64,000 nt of DNA from Smittia aterrima (taxonomy: Eukaryota; Arthropoda; Insecta; Diptera; Chironomidae), in contig CP093829.1 of assembly GCA_033063855.1 (NCBI GenBank), positions 5,218,243-5,282,242 on the forward strand. The letters are read 5' to 3'. Positions 44,444 to 57,535 of this stretch are shown piece by piece. Position 1 is the stretch's first letter; every line of letters begins with the position of its first letter. The notes beneath the pieces were generated by a model. It worked only from the letters and a program-made list of their open reading frames with translations, did no database searches and was not told where the DNA came from. Made by a program: the position numbers and the translations under genes.

Positions 44444-47400
44444 ATGGAGCAACCAGTTTATATCGACATGGACACCTTAAACAGACTGCAAATGCAACAA
44501 AACACTGATGAGTCAATGATGCAAACTTATCAACAACAAAGCATCATAATGTCAGGAGGCGATCAGCCCCAGGAAGTTATTATTCAAGACGATTCACAGC
44601 ACATCGTTTACTCCCCAATAAAACAAAGTGAACAGCAATATCTCTCACAAGTGGAGCCAATGCAGGGACAGCAATATCTGATACAGTCTCCTGGCCAACA
44701 GCCACAAGTTTTGTACGCCAACATAAGCCCACAGAACCAGTTAAATCATAATTTGATTGCTCAACAAAATCAAAATCAGCAAAAGGTGTGATATTTTATT
44801 TCATTCAAATTCTTTTAATTCAAAAATATTCTTTTTCAGTTTGTTATCAGTCATCAAGGGCAACAAAAAGTTGTCGTTCAACGTAATCCTGACATCCTTC
44901 AGTCAGCAACGAATATGGCTCAGATCGTTGATCATTCTAATCAGCAAATTCAATACTTGACTACCGGAATGGACCAAAACCAGACTCAACAATTCATTAT
45001 CCATCAGCAACCGCCGCAAATCAAGCAAACAATCTATCCACAGCAACAAAATCAGGTAAGTCGAATTATTTTTATTTGTAATACTTTTTTTTATCAAACT
45101 TTGTTTTTTAGGTGATGGCTCAGCCTCAGTACATGCTTCAAACGATTCAGCATCAAAACATACAACAAGGCTCGCCTAAGGTTGTGATGCAAGGGAATCA
45201 AGTTCGTTACATCGCCAAACCTCAGCAGCAGCAGCAACAAATCATGACCAATCAAGGAGGGCAGATGATGCAAATTACACAACAACCTCAGCTTTTTAAT
45301 CAAAGCCAAGTTCGGCAACCGTTCCGTACAAGACTCATGACTCCGCAACTCAAACTTCAAGCTGGAAGTCCACAACTTCAGCAACAGCAACAAATGATTC
45401 CGAGAAATCGAGTTCCTAGGCCACGAGTTGTTCGACCACAAGCTCACAACTCTTTGATTCCTCAGCAAGCAATGCAGAACAACCAACAACCTCGTCCAGC
45501 TCAACAACAGAAAATAGTTTATATTGTTCAAAATCAACCCGATGGCTCGAAAGTTCTTGTTCCCCATCCAAACTACAACTCTACTGGCGGTCAAACAATT
45601 CGATTGGTGCAGCAGAAAGTTATGACACAGCAACCTCAGAATCAACAAAGTCAATTCCAAATTACTACGAATCAAATGAACGAACTACAGCAACAGAGAA
45701 CAAGCCAAGTCGAGGAGATGCACGCACCAACAACTTCAACTTTCACTCCAAAGAAAGACGGCGAATGTGATGATCTAGAAGAATCAATAACTGCAACAGC
45801 AATTTCGAAGTCAACCAGATCAGAGCCCCCGCCACTACAACCTCAGCAAGGTGTTTCATTGGAAGAGTATAGAAAGCGAACGTCGGTCAATCGCGTTGGA
45901 GTTGTACGGCCTATGATGAGTAATGTAAACAATCAATTGCCTAATAGAAATCCAGCTCAGCAAGTGATTCGTCAAAGACCAGCGCCGCGTCCTCCACAGT
46001 TCCAACAGCCAGGACTCAATCAGCAGCTCGAGATTCCAGAGAGAGAAAGCGCGAAGATGCTCGTGATCTTAGACAACGGCGAACAACGTTTAATCACTTT
46101 CACACTTCCTAAAGAGACGTGTACAGTTCAAGAGCTACTCGATCAAGTTGGCATTCAAGTCGGAGCAGACTCGAATATCGAATGCATTGAAAATCCAAAC
46201 TCAGAGATTGACTACATCGTTAAAGTGGGAAACTTCGCTTCGCGTGACACGGCAGCGATGACAAAGGCAGCAGAGAATCATATTCGACAACAACATCGCC
46301 AGTTGCAAACCCAAAGAAATACAATTTTGACTCAACAAGTTGCTCAACCGCCGCAAGAAGTTGTGAAGTCGAAAAGTCCTGAGATTAAAGCTCCACCTAC
46401 TAAGATCGTTCCTGGTTTCTTTGCTGTTTGTGGTGACTGCGGATTTTCGGGTCATGATCATGCCAAATGTGTTAGATGTAATCGAGTCTTTAAAGAAGAA
46501 CCAAAAATGCAGCGAATGCCCGCGAGTGAAGCAAAAACTCTTCCGACTCAAGCTGTTGCAAGCTCTACTCAGACTCTTAAACTTGTAGCGATTAGTCGTG
46601 GATGTAACAGTGATAAAAAAGATCAAATTGAAGCTTTGCAAAAGAAACATCAAATGGCAACGGCTCAGAAGTTAAATACTGCTGCTCGAGGTGGTCGCGG
46701 TGGATTGTCAGCTCGAGGAAGAGGTCAACGTCGCGCAAAGCCCGCTGAACCTGTCGTCGTTGATTTAATCAGTGACGATGATGACGACGGATCTGATGAA
46801 AGCAAGTCGTCAGTAGCAAAGGCACTTGCTTTGAAAAAGGCAGAATTACTTCTTCAAAAGAAGTCTTTCGAGCCCGACATCGTTGAAGATATTGTTGCCG
46901 GTGAGTTTTTTCTTTCTACCAACTTCACTCGGGACTTGTTAAAATATTCCGACATTATCGAAAGTTATTTCACAATCTCTTGCAATTCAGTTAATTGTCC
47001 ATGCCCTTTGGCTTAATTGAAAAATCAATTCCCATCAAATAATTATCAAAGTTTGTTCGGTTACGATAAAAATTTAAATTTTCATGTGACGGCACTGACG
47101 ATCTTTCTATTTTATGAGGTTATGTTTTTAACTTTTCGCGATTCGTAAATACATTTGAGAAAAAGATAAAGTTTTGAGACTGATCTCTCCAAGTTGTTTA
47201 ATTACGTTAAAGTTTTGATCATTCATTGATGACTTTCTTCGGTAAGAGTTTGTCGATCGAGTGGAGTTTAAATTCGGTTTAAAATGAATAAAATGAGTAA
47301 AATTCGCGACTTTATATTCGGAAGTCCTAAAAAAGACAACAAAGTTGTTGCTGCGAGCAGCACGAACTTAAGAAGCTCTCTGAGTGATTCGTCTTTGGGT

Positions 47401-49575
47401 AGATTCCATTAAGTCGATTAGTGTGAGAGTGAAGTTACTAACTTTATTTCTTTTCTATGTTTCAGATAATTTTACTCGCGACAATGTCGAGGAATTCAGT
47501 GATGACGATAAAAATATTTCCACAAGTTTCTCATGTCGTACGATTCGAATTGGAACTTACAAATTCGACTCAAAAGAGAAAGTTGTCATCACATCGAAGG
47601 GAATTAAGATCGTCGCTCCATCGCTGAAGAATCCGGCTGAGTTGCTTGTTCTAAACATTCAAAACTCTGAGATCGTGAAAATCGTCGCACATTTCAGCAA
47701 ACAGCTCCACATCATCTTTTTGTATACAAAGCCATCATGCGCTCGTTACATCAACGAACAGCTTTCGATGACGCCGAGTGACAAGGGTAAGTGAAGAATC
47801 TTTGAGTCCTTGAATAAATATTAATCTCATCATTCTTTTAGCTCCTTACTTCTCGCCGTTGAGTCGAAGCGAACCACAGAAAAAGATTGTGTTCTTAGCA
47901 GAGACTGTGACAGACGAGACCAAGAACACTATTCGGTCAATCTTCAGCAAAATCATTCTCGAGGAAATTCACAACAGAGACGCAAATGAAATGTTAGTCC
48001 GGTCAACTGGAATTCCTTTATTGAATCAGGGAAACAATTCTGCATCTCAGTCGGCGAATACCACAGCTGATGGTACACTGTAAGTTCAATTTTGTTTCAA
48101 AATTATCTTTTTCTGAATATTTTTTCTTATGTCTCATTTTAGACCTGACGAGGATGTTAAGCAACTCTTTATTTATCCACCGACGGGCAAAGGAGGTCTA
48201 CAAATCAGTACCAACGATTACGTTTGTCTTGGCGCAGAACTTTATCTCAACGATGTCATCATCGACTTCTACCTGAAGTACCTCCATCAAGACATCCTGA
48301 CGCAGGAGCAGAGAGAGAAGACACATATTTTCAGCCAGTTCTTCTATAAGCGTCTCACTCAAATGAACAGGGATAAAGACTCTAAGCTCACAGCAGCCCA
48401 GAAACGTCACGCACGAGTCGCAAATTGGACCAAAAACGTTAACATCTTTGAGAAAGATTACGTCATCATTCCGATTAATGAACAGTCTCATTGGTTCCTG
48501 GCTATAGTAAGTTCTACAATATTTTCTAATTCTTCATTTTTAATTTATGATTCATTTTTTTTAGGTCTGCTTCCCAAACCTCACCGAACCTCACACGATG
48601 GATTCAAATCAACCGATTAAATTGATTCCACAGAAGAAGCTCAGTAAGTTTTGTAAATTGAATCAAAATGAAATTATTATTAAATTTCTTTCTTTTACAG
48701 AGAAGAAAGCATCTCCAGTTCAAATTGGAAATACTACAATTACTCCGCTTAGCAAGAAGGAAGAATCAATCAATGTCTTTGATGACGGTGGAAGCGAACG
48801 AGACGAAGCTGAAGGAGATGAGAGTGACTTGGCTAGCAACATGGAGACAGACGAAGAAGAGGAGGTCATTGATAAGGGCCAACCAGTTAAAATGTAAGTT
48901 TATCTAGTGGATTTGAAGTGAAGAAATATTTTTCTAAATAATTTTCCTTTTAGACCTTCAATTCTAATCTTCGACTCGCTGCTCGGCGCACCACGAGCTA
49001 AGGTTGTGGCAACTCTTCGCGATTACCTGACTTGCGAGTATAAGGCGAAATATCCTAACGAGCCGACCCGAACATACAACAAGACTGTGATGAGTGGAAA
49101 TCAAGTCAAAGTCCCTCAGCAGAACAATTTCTTCGACTGCGGAGTTTTCCTGTTGCACTACGTGGAGCAGTTTTTCAAAGACCCAATCAAGGACTACAGA
49201 ATGCCAATCAAGTCTCTTATGCACTGGTTCCATCACGACGACGTCACGCGAAAGCGAGAGGAAATTGCAAAAATCATCGAAAGTCTCGCAAACAAGAACC
49301 ACCCGGAAGGAATTGATCTGCCCGAGTTAATACTGCCAACTAAGGACGGGAAGATAATTGAGGTGGAGCCGGAGGAAGCAGCTGCAGCTGATGCCTTCGA
49401 TGAGAGCGAGTACGTGCCAACGGAGGAAGACATGAATCAAAACGGATCACAGCCAACTGTTGAGAAGACTCGCTTCCAGTTCACAAAGAAGAGAAGTCTA
49501 GAGAAAGGCGATTCGAGCAGTGGCGAGAGCAGCGCGAAAGTTGGCAAAATATGTAAAAAGAATAAATCGTCTTAA
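44444..49575 (+). CDS. velo: SUMO-specific protease of the SENP6/7 (Ulp2) type, velo-like
   Basis: Exons 44444-44785, 44840-45055, 45112-46900, 47466-47786, 47842-48079, 48143-48506, 48565-48643, 48701-48893 and 48954-49575 join in phase to 1387 aa. The first three exons are Gln-rich, with a compact segment at 46.05-46.22 kb (MLVILDNGEQRLITFTLPKE; possibly a beta-grasp fold), a CxxC...CxxC zinc finger (CGDCGFSGHDHAKCVRC) and an acidic stretch VVDLISDDDDDGSDE, a possible SUMO-interacting motif. The C-terminal half is a split Ulp1 protease domain: LNDVIIDFYLKYL, IFEKDYVIIPINEQSHWF, then an acidic insert typical of SENP6/7, then SILIFDSLLG and FFDCGVFLLHYVEQF. The catalytic residues are His 48489-48491, Asp 48973-48975 and Cys 49138-49140. 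Such enzymes trim poly-SUMO chains in the nucleus. Joining front and protease halves into one gene rests on matching phase (1) across the intron at 46901-47465. Confidence 0.82.
47284..47398 (+). CDS. velo: alternative first exon of the SUMO protease gene
   Basis: ATG at 47284 opens MNKMSKIRDFIFGSPKKDNK and more, ending in phase 1 at GTAGAT, the same phase as velo exon 3. Spliced to 47466 it would give a 643-aa protease without the Gln-rich front. The alternative, that front and protease are separate genes, uses the same exon. The donor is weaker than usual. Confidence 0.55.
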
Positions 49576-50948
49576 AGCATCAACAAATTCAGACTTAAAG
49601 AGCTGCTGAAACGTTAGGAAATTAACGTGATATTTCTGATAAGGTCTAGTTCATAAATGATGTCTAGAGTTAAAAATTTATTAAATACAGTGAAATGTCG
49701 ACAATTCATGAAACTCACAATTTCTCAAAACTAATCTGAATCGAGTTTATGTTCTCTAACAACAAATGAAATATCTTAAGTTTCATGTAAAAATTTGAAT
49801 TTAATTGATCGAACGGCGCTCACTGTAAAATTTCATGTATGGAGCTACCGAATACTTTTCAAAATTATTTCTGTTACATACATGAATTTCTTTACTAGAT
49901 TACATACAAGAAAAATCAAATTATCCATACATGAAGAAATATTTTTGAACACTTTAAAGGAAAAATGTAAATTTAATCTTCAGCAATCAATAAATCGATG
50001 TAATCTGATCTTGAAATGTAAGATATTACTTTGATTAAATAAATAAAATTGAGTTTCAAATTAAGTTTCCATACATGATCTCACAGTCGTGAGGTTAAAT
50101 TTACTCAACTTAGAAATGAGATATCCTTTCGATAAAATCTTATTTAAAGAGAAAACTTTTTTGCTAACTTTAAGAAGACTTTTTCCCGAATTGAAATTGT
50201 TTACAAGAAATATTTTCGATCGAGCTCAATGAGTTTATTTGATAGAAAGGTTTTCTCGATTTTATTTTCAATCTCAAAGATCTTCAAGCGATTCCTTTAG
50301 TTTATACAAACTTGAATAATATTTAAAGTCTCTTTCATTAATTGAATCCTCTTAATCTCAATTATTATTCAAATGAAATTCCAACAGGTTGTCGTTTTCC
50401 GTTGTCGTTTAAAACTTGATCAGCGAAGCTTCTCGTCCCTCTCAACGTGAAGGCGCCCGTCAGATGTCGCAATAACAAAACTTAAAACTGAATAGACAGG
50501 AAATATAGGAAAGTAGTTTTTATTAATTTTCATCAGCAATTACACAGTTTCCGTCTCTGTTGAGAAACATTTCGTTAGATCAAGTAGGTCCCTTGTGTCA
50601 GTCGTTGTTGTATCAGCGGAATAATCGATATTTATGTTAAAATTCTAAAACACATTTTTTGCATTGTGAAAAATAATTTTTCTGCACCTTCGAGTTCAGT
50701 TGAGTTGTTTGCTTATCTCTAGCAAACATCAAAAACAATTTATCGGTCTAGTTATTCCAGTTTCATATCACAAAACTGACCACACTAGGAATTCGTCGAT
50801 TGAAAAAAAGGTTTTCTTCTTCTCCCTTTCGTTCTTGTTTTTCTGCAATTTTGAGTCTGATAAGAAAGTTGGATTGCATTCCGATAGCTGATTGGTTTTT
50901 AACTGAAATCTAACATCGTATGATTACAGGAAGTTAACGACAGAGACC
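49576..50948. other. intergenic, CCDC6 leader
   Basis: AT-rich. A splice acceptor ending at 50929 (CGTATGATTACAG) just before the CCDC6 ATG indicates a 5' UTR intron, whose first exon is probably near 50.4-50.7 kb. No other gene seen. Confidence 0.5.
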
Positions 50949-52418
50949 ATGGATAACTCTCCATGTTCACAGTCCGAGTCTGAGTGCTCGCTCGATGGAA
51001 ACGCAATGAATACCTCATCAATGGCTCCACCGTCGCCTGTATCTCGTGAGCAGCTTCAAAAGCGAATCGACAGTCTTACACAACACAACAAAGTGTTGAA
51101 GGTAGAACTCGATACTTACAAGATTCGAGTTAAGCAACTGTTGGAGGAGAACAAATCCTTACGACAAGCATCAGTCAATATTGTGAGTTCTAATTTATCA
51201 CGCAATTCAGTTTTGATAATTTTTCTTTTGATTTTCAGCAAGCAAAAGCAGAACAGGAGGAGGAATATATTTCCAACACGCTTTTGAAGAAGATTCAAGC
51301 TCTCAAGAAGGAAAAGGAGACACTCGCTCATCATTACGAACGTGAAGAAGAATGTTTGACTAATGACTTGTCTCGCAAGCTTGATCAGTTGCGTCAAGAA
51401 AAGTGTAAACTTGAGTTAACTCTTGAACAAGAGCAAGAGTGTTTAGTTAACAAGTTGATGCGTAAGATAGAGAAACTCGAAGCTGAGACATTGGCAAAGC
51501 AAACGAATCTCGAGCAGTTGCGTCGTGAAATGGTAGAGCTTGAGAATACACTCGAGCAGGAGCAAGAAGCTCTAGTCAATAAGCTGTGGAAACGAATGGA
51601 TAAGTTGGAAGCTGAGAAACGATCACTTCAGATTCGTCTCGATCAGCCAGTCTCTGATCCAGCTCCAATCAGCCAAAAGCAAATTCAACAGAACATCAAT
51701 GGCGATGAAGCTACTGCTCTCACATCACACATTCAAACATTACGTTCTGAGGTTGAAAAGTTGCGCAATAACTTGGCCGCTGCCGAGCGTGAAAGTCTCG
51801 AAAAGACGCAACACTTTGCTCAGGAAGAGCGCCATATCCGTGAAGAGAACATGCGACTTCAACGAAAACTGCAGCTGGAAGTTGAACGACGTGAAGCATT
51901 GTGCCGTCATTTGTCAGAGTCTGAGAGCTCATTAGAGATGGAGGAGGAAAGAATCTTCAACGAAAACGTCGGATTAGCTCGTACGCGAACAATAAGCTCT
52001 CCAGTTCCACATAGTCCATCAAGTAGTCGTCCACTGTCGCCAACGCGCTGCTACGCCTGTGGAATGTTGTTGGTGAGATTTTTTTATTCGCTTCTCTAAC
52101 TACGCAGTTACTTTAACCGAAAATATTTGTTTATTTCATCTTCAGGGACGTCGAAGCGAACGATTTATTAAACCAGCAATTCCAAACCTTGGATTGAATA
52201 CCTCAGCACCCAATGTGCTCGCTTCCGGATCATTATCATCACACAACAACAACAACGGTGCCAACACAGGCAGCAACGTTAGTTTGTCCTCATTGAATAA
52301 TAGTTTGAGTTCATCAAGCAGCTCAACAATGCCATCGCAAAGTTCAACAAGCGGTAATTTGATCCTCGCTTCCGCCCAACCGCCAAGTCCAATGGACACG
52401 GAATCCACCAAGGATTAA
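50949..52418 (+). CDS. CCDC6: coiled-coil protein CCDC6
   Basis: Three exons (50949-51182, 51239-52072, 52146-52418) give 446 aa, close to human CCDC6 (474). After a short Ser-rich start comes a long coiled coil (about 30-300) with the family's repeated blocks: EEEYISNTLLKKIQALKKEK, EREEECLTNDLSRKLDQL, EQEQECLVNKLMRKIEKLEA and EQEQEALVNKLWKRMDKLEA. The C-terminus is Pro/Ser-rich and ends with a low-complexity SSHNNNNGANTGSN/SSSSSS region. In vertebrates CCDC6 is a PP4/14-3-3-linked protein of the DNA damage response and a fusion partner of RET. The insect role is not established. It converges on RSPH3. Confidence 0.93.
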
Positions 52419-53408
52419 GTTGCTTTGGCGAACGTACTTCAAGCTCTAATCGTACGCAAATGAAGTTTAATATGTTTTGTTTCTCTCGCTGCTTCTGCGA
52501 AAATTTAAAACACATTTGTGCTGCTGCGTGTCTACACTGAACGTTCGTTTTCATTAAATAATCGTCGTTTGTAGATGAATTAGGAATTCATCGGATTTCT
52601 TCTTTTTTTTTTATTAACTTGTAAGGCGGAAATTTATTTCACTAATTTTATTCGATTAAGTTTAAGATTTTCTCTAAGAAAATCATATCGCAAGCGCATT
52701 ATCGAAAGTCAAATGGATGAAGAGTTAGCTGATAAGAGAATTTAATTGATTAGCATTCTACAAAATGGAATAATTTGAAAGACTTAACAAACACTTTTCC
52801 AATAATTTTCATCACACATTTTTGCCTTTTGTAACTTTGGCGATGACTTCATTGCTACGACCTTCTGTCATTGTTCAAAAACTTGTCTCAACTGAATGTG
52901 AAGTTAAAGAGAAGATTAGTTAGAGTTATAATCGTTCCATGAGATATGTCGTTTGATTGTAGAGTTGGAAACAGTTTTCTTCTTTCCTTTCGAATTTGAA
53001 GCCAAAAATGTTGTAAAAAATTTATTGATCAAAAAGAAGAAAACTGAAAACAAAATTTAAATGATCAGAAAAAAAGTTTACTGTCGATATTAAGCAAAGA
53101 AAGATGAAAAACAAATTCAATGTGAGATGAACGGAGAAATTCAATTAAAAAAACGCTAATCCTCTAAAGCAAACCTTTGGAAAATGTTAAAGAATTCTCA
53201 GCTTTCAGCATAAGTAATCAATAAAATTATTGAAACTTAACTCGATTAATTTCAGTTGAAGGGTGGAAATGAAGAACAAACAACGTTTCTATCGCATGAT
53301 TCTGCAATTTCCTTTAATTCGGCCAAAAAACTAAAATTTACTTTGAGTTCAATACATGAAAATGTTCACAAGTAACTTCAAAATTATGCTGAGCTTTCGT
53401 TCGAGGTA
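52419..53408. other. intergenic, CCDC6 and RSPH3 3' ends
   Basis: AT-rich with only short frames. No recognisable gene. Confidence 0.5.
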
Positions 53409-56400
53409 TCACATGTTGTTTCCATCTCCCTCGCCCGGTTGCTCATCTTGTTCAAGAGTTGCGTAAAGCTCTGCTCGGTGTTGTAATACTTCCTTCACAA
53501 TCTCGAGAAGTAATTCACGTGAATCAACCATTTGTCCGATTTCTGAAGCGACTTCCTCGGCAAGCCAAGGTGTGAGCTTCCTTTGGAGTTCTTCTTTGTT
53601 CTCTGCATCACGAACTGATTCGATAGATTCCAAGACACTTGGTAAGAGATCTGCGATGTGTCCTTGTAAGAGTTTAGCTGCTGTGACACGTTCTAGCATT
53701 TGACGATCGAGATTATCAGCCATCTCGTCTTCTTCTTCACGAAGATCCTAAATAAATGAAAGAGTAAATTACAAATCATTGAGCAATGAAAAAGATTTCA
53801 AACCTTTTCGCCTTGCAAACGATTTTCTTGCTCTTCAAGTCGTCGCAGTTCAGCCACTTCAGCTTCACGAGAAGCCATCATCTGCTGTTGCTGTTCACGC
53901 AACTCTGCAATCTCTTCCTCGTGAATCACTTCAGTCAAAGCTTGTTGCAATGTTCGTCCAATCAAAGTTTCAAGAATTGGTTGAACTTCAGAATCAAAGT
54001 CGAACAATTCGCCTTCGGTAATTTCAGTCGACGCATCGACTCCGACTTTAGATGTCACATACGGCGGAGTTATCGGACGTTGCAGGAAGAGATCGGTCTG
54101 ACATGATTGTTCGAACTCTGGAGGTCGAGCGAAGAGCTGAAAAAAACAGGAATTGAATTGAGATCTTCGATAAAATTTTATTTTCTTACTTCTTCGAGAT
54201 ATTTCTCTGTTTGAATCGTTTCATGTTTGCGACCTCGAACTGGCGGGGGAGTTCCAATTATTCCTCGTTGGTTTCGCGTAACTTGTCGTCGACGAAGTAG
54301 TTGACGACGCTTCGCTTCTTCTTCCTTTCTCACGCAATCGCCTTCACCCTAATCAATAACAAAAGCTTTGTCAGTTAATTTGTCCGAGTAACAAATTTTC
54401 AGAAGAAGAAAAAGCCAAAAAGTCAAAGCTCAACACCACAAAAGCTCAACTAAGAGAAAGAGAAAAGTTCTACAGGAATCTCGCTTTACCTTTCCCGACA
54501 GAAGTCCGGCATAAGCAAAATGGGGATCCCACTTAATAAATCGAGTCGAATTAGATCAAAAAGAAGAAAGTGCGAAAGAAGAAAAATTTGTATTCTCATC
54601 GTCAAAAACAGTTTCGAGGCGAATGTGACTCGCTATCGAATGTTATTGAGCAATCGCCGATCAATTATTCACCATCTACTCGAGCTACTTTAACTGTCGA
54701 CTACGTAAAGCAGCTTCTTCGATTCTACTTTAAAGGAAATCAAAGTTATACTTACAGCAGCTGGAATGTTTGTTGTTGACGCGAAGTTACTGCCTCGAAC
54801 AACGCGACGATCGTACATCAAATTTTGACATGCTAGGTTCTCTCTGTTGGCGATAAGAAATAAAGTTTTCATTGGACTTCGATGTTAATTACAGGAAAAA
54901 GTGATTCAAAGCGAGGAGAAATCGATTGGCCATTCACCTGCTGTTTCTAACAAGCAGAGCTCACGGTAGACTCGAAAGTCAATCGCTGAGAGTTATGACA
55001 TCGATTCGAGACACGTAAAAGGAACAAGTTGGGTCACTTGTGGAAACGATTCATGTTTCGGATATTGAACTTCGAACAAAAAGTTCCTTGGACTTTCGGT
55101 TGAATAAAAAGCTGACGCTTTGGTAGTCAAGTTCGATCGATATTCAAAAAACGCCGCAATTGAAATTCTCGAGGATGAAAAATGGAAATTTATAAACTAA
55201 AAAGCTTTGAGTTTCCTCCTAGCGTTTGCGGTTTATTGTCGCATATCACGGAAGATCGTTGATGGTATCTATCGCCTTGAGAAACGACATGTGATTACCT
55301 CCGCCTTCGTTCGAAGGTAAACGATCTTGTACTCGATAAAAATAAACATAAACGAGAACAAAATTTCGTCAAACGCGGTGAATTATTGATGAGTCGCATG
55401 ATCAAATCATAATACGTAGACACGAGAAACTAGGAAAGCAATGAGACATCACGTCCGCCCACTCAATTGACACTGACCTTCAAAGTAAGTAGTCAAAGTG
55501 ATTATGAAAGTTTGTTTGCGCTTCGTGAGCTTTCATTTTCTTGAACTTTTCAACTCTCTTTCGATTTGGAAACACGTAACACAAATGACACGAATGAACG
55601 ATCATTCAGACAAAACTTTCTCGCGAAATCCTTTGTCACACTTCCGGCTCGTGATGATAAAGAAAACTATTATTCTTTTCGCGGTATTTAATCAAACTTG
55701 GCATGAAATGATTTGTCATGCTTCGCGAGACAATTCCGATGAAAAAAAAAGTTTCCATCGCACTCCATGAAACTATTTATAGTTGTGCGATAGAAACGAG
55801 CTTTCCATTAGCTCCACGTCGAAGCTTTTTCATTCACAAAATGATGTAATAAGGTAAGAAAGTTATCGATTTCCAGTGTAATCTGTGTTGAAATATCAAT
55901 CGACATGAATAGCGCAATAAAATTGTTTTTCGCTCAAACAACTTGAGTGCGTCATAATTGAGAGCCGTCGCGATAATGTCTTCGACTTCCTTTAAAATTT
56001 GCATAAAGTCCGAAGGTCAAGAGTCTGGCTGGACGGAAGTACAAACACGCAAAGCTTCTCGGAGAAATGAAAGTCAAATTCTCCTTTTCACGATCAACCA
56101 GCTCGCTAATTAATTGGAGCTTTCCTGTTATCGCCGCTGTGATCTAAGAATTCATAATTTCTATATTTTGTAATATGGAAATTTCTTAAGGAAAATTCAA
56201 ATTAATGACGCAAATGTTCGGAACCGTTTCTTCAGAAGCTCTCGACACGATCAGACAATTTTCCACGAATATCTTTCAAAGCTTTTTAACTTCGAAGCTC
56301 GAATCGATAGTTCGCATAGAAGCTTCAAACTTCAAGAAGAAGAAATGAAAACTCGATTTAAAATGCAAATTACGCTTTCGTTTCCATTTCTTTGAAACAG

Positions 56401-57535
56401 GAAAAGCCATCGAGAAACCTACGACGCGATAACCTTGCCACGGTAGTCTCAGAAAGAACAGGAAAATCATTTTCCTTAGTTGTTATCGCTTGAGCGATTT
56501 ATGATTCGCTAGCAATTACCTTGTCCTTGAGATTTTAACGCCCGCAACTTTGCATGCCTCGCCATCAACTTTATCCAATGATAATCGCGAGTCAGCGAGC
56601 TCATCAAACTGCGAGCGAACGCTTTTGTTATTGCTGCGGTAGAAAATCTGATTCTGGTTGAGGTTAGTGCTAATACTGTTCTGTTTGGATAGAACTTCGC
56701 GTCGCTGGTGCTGGTCGAGGATTCTCGGGCGACTAGCGAAGGCGTAGACATGACGTGGCTTCGCCACAATTTCGCGGACTGTAGGCTGAGGTTGAAGAAA
56801 GACACCGCGAGGAACGGTGCACATAAACAAAGGTCTCTTTATCACATCGTCGTTCACTGAGCTTCCCTGGAGAGTCAATACAATTTGTCTATTGAGTTCA
56901 ATCAACATTCAATTCGAAAGCATGGAAAATCCGTGGAAATTTTCATTTTCTTTTTCCCTCTTAAATAATTTAATTCAAAATAATTCTTCACTAGTTGAAG
57001 CTCGAACAAAAAATCGATTGGTGACTTTAGAAATCTTTTTAATAGAAAAATGCAACGTAGATTATGTGGCGACTAGCATGATCGATTAATGAAGTCTAAT
57101 TAGACTTAATGATTCGATTGCTGTAAGCGCGAGTAACTAAGGAAAGTGAAAGTAATTTTTTCCACTATTGATTTTCCAATTTTCCGACACGACACTTTTG
57201 GAAAAGTTCCACACGGACTTGAGGTCACTTACATCTCTTGAGCTTTTCTTAGATTCACGTGAAAGGTTCCAACGAAACTGCGGAGGTTTCTCTTTAAGAG
57301 CTTTTTGAGGTTTTTCGTAATTTGTCAGTTTCTCAATTATTTGAGCTTCGAGGTCTCGGAGATCCGGCGAAGGATGGTCGTCGTCAGATGGTTCTCTGCG
57401 TCTCAACGGTCGAACGATCGCTTCTGGCTTTGCACTTAGTGTTGCAGCAAATCCTTCAGCTACGATTGTTAGTTCACCAGTTGTTTCCCGTTTCTCGTCC
57501 GCAATCTCCTCGACGTTAAAAGGAACTGTTGGCAT
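53409..57535 (-). CDS. RSPH3: radial spoke head protein 3 (RSPH3)
   Basis: Six exons (57535-57233, 56866-56520, 54843-54756, 54348-54190, 54136-53804, 53747-53409) give 522 aa in consistent phases. Family marks: YAFASRPRILDQHQRREVL, NLMYDRRVVRGSNFA, GRKHETIQTEKYLEE, SCQTDLFLQRPITPP, GELFDFDSEVQPILETLIGR and a coiled coil with EEEIAELREQQQQ, then DLREEEDEMADNLDRQMLER. RSP3 anchors the radial spoke to axonemal doublets and dimerises; in Chlamydomonas it is an AKAP. In an insect it should act in sperm flagella and chordotonal cilia. The first two exons are disordered and poorly conserved, so the N-terminus is less certain. Intron 2 (1.68 kb) contains nothing recognisable. Confidence 0.9.
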
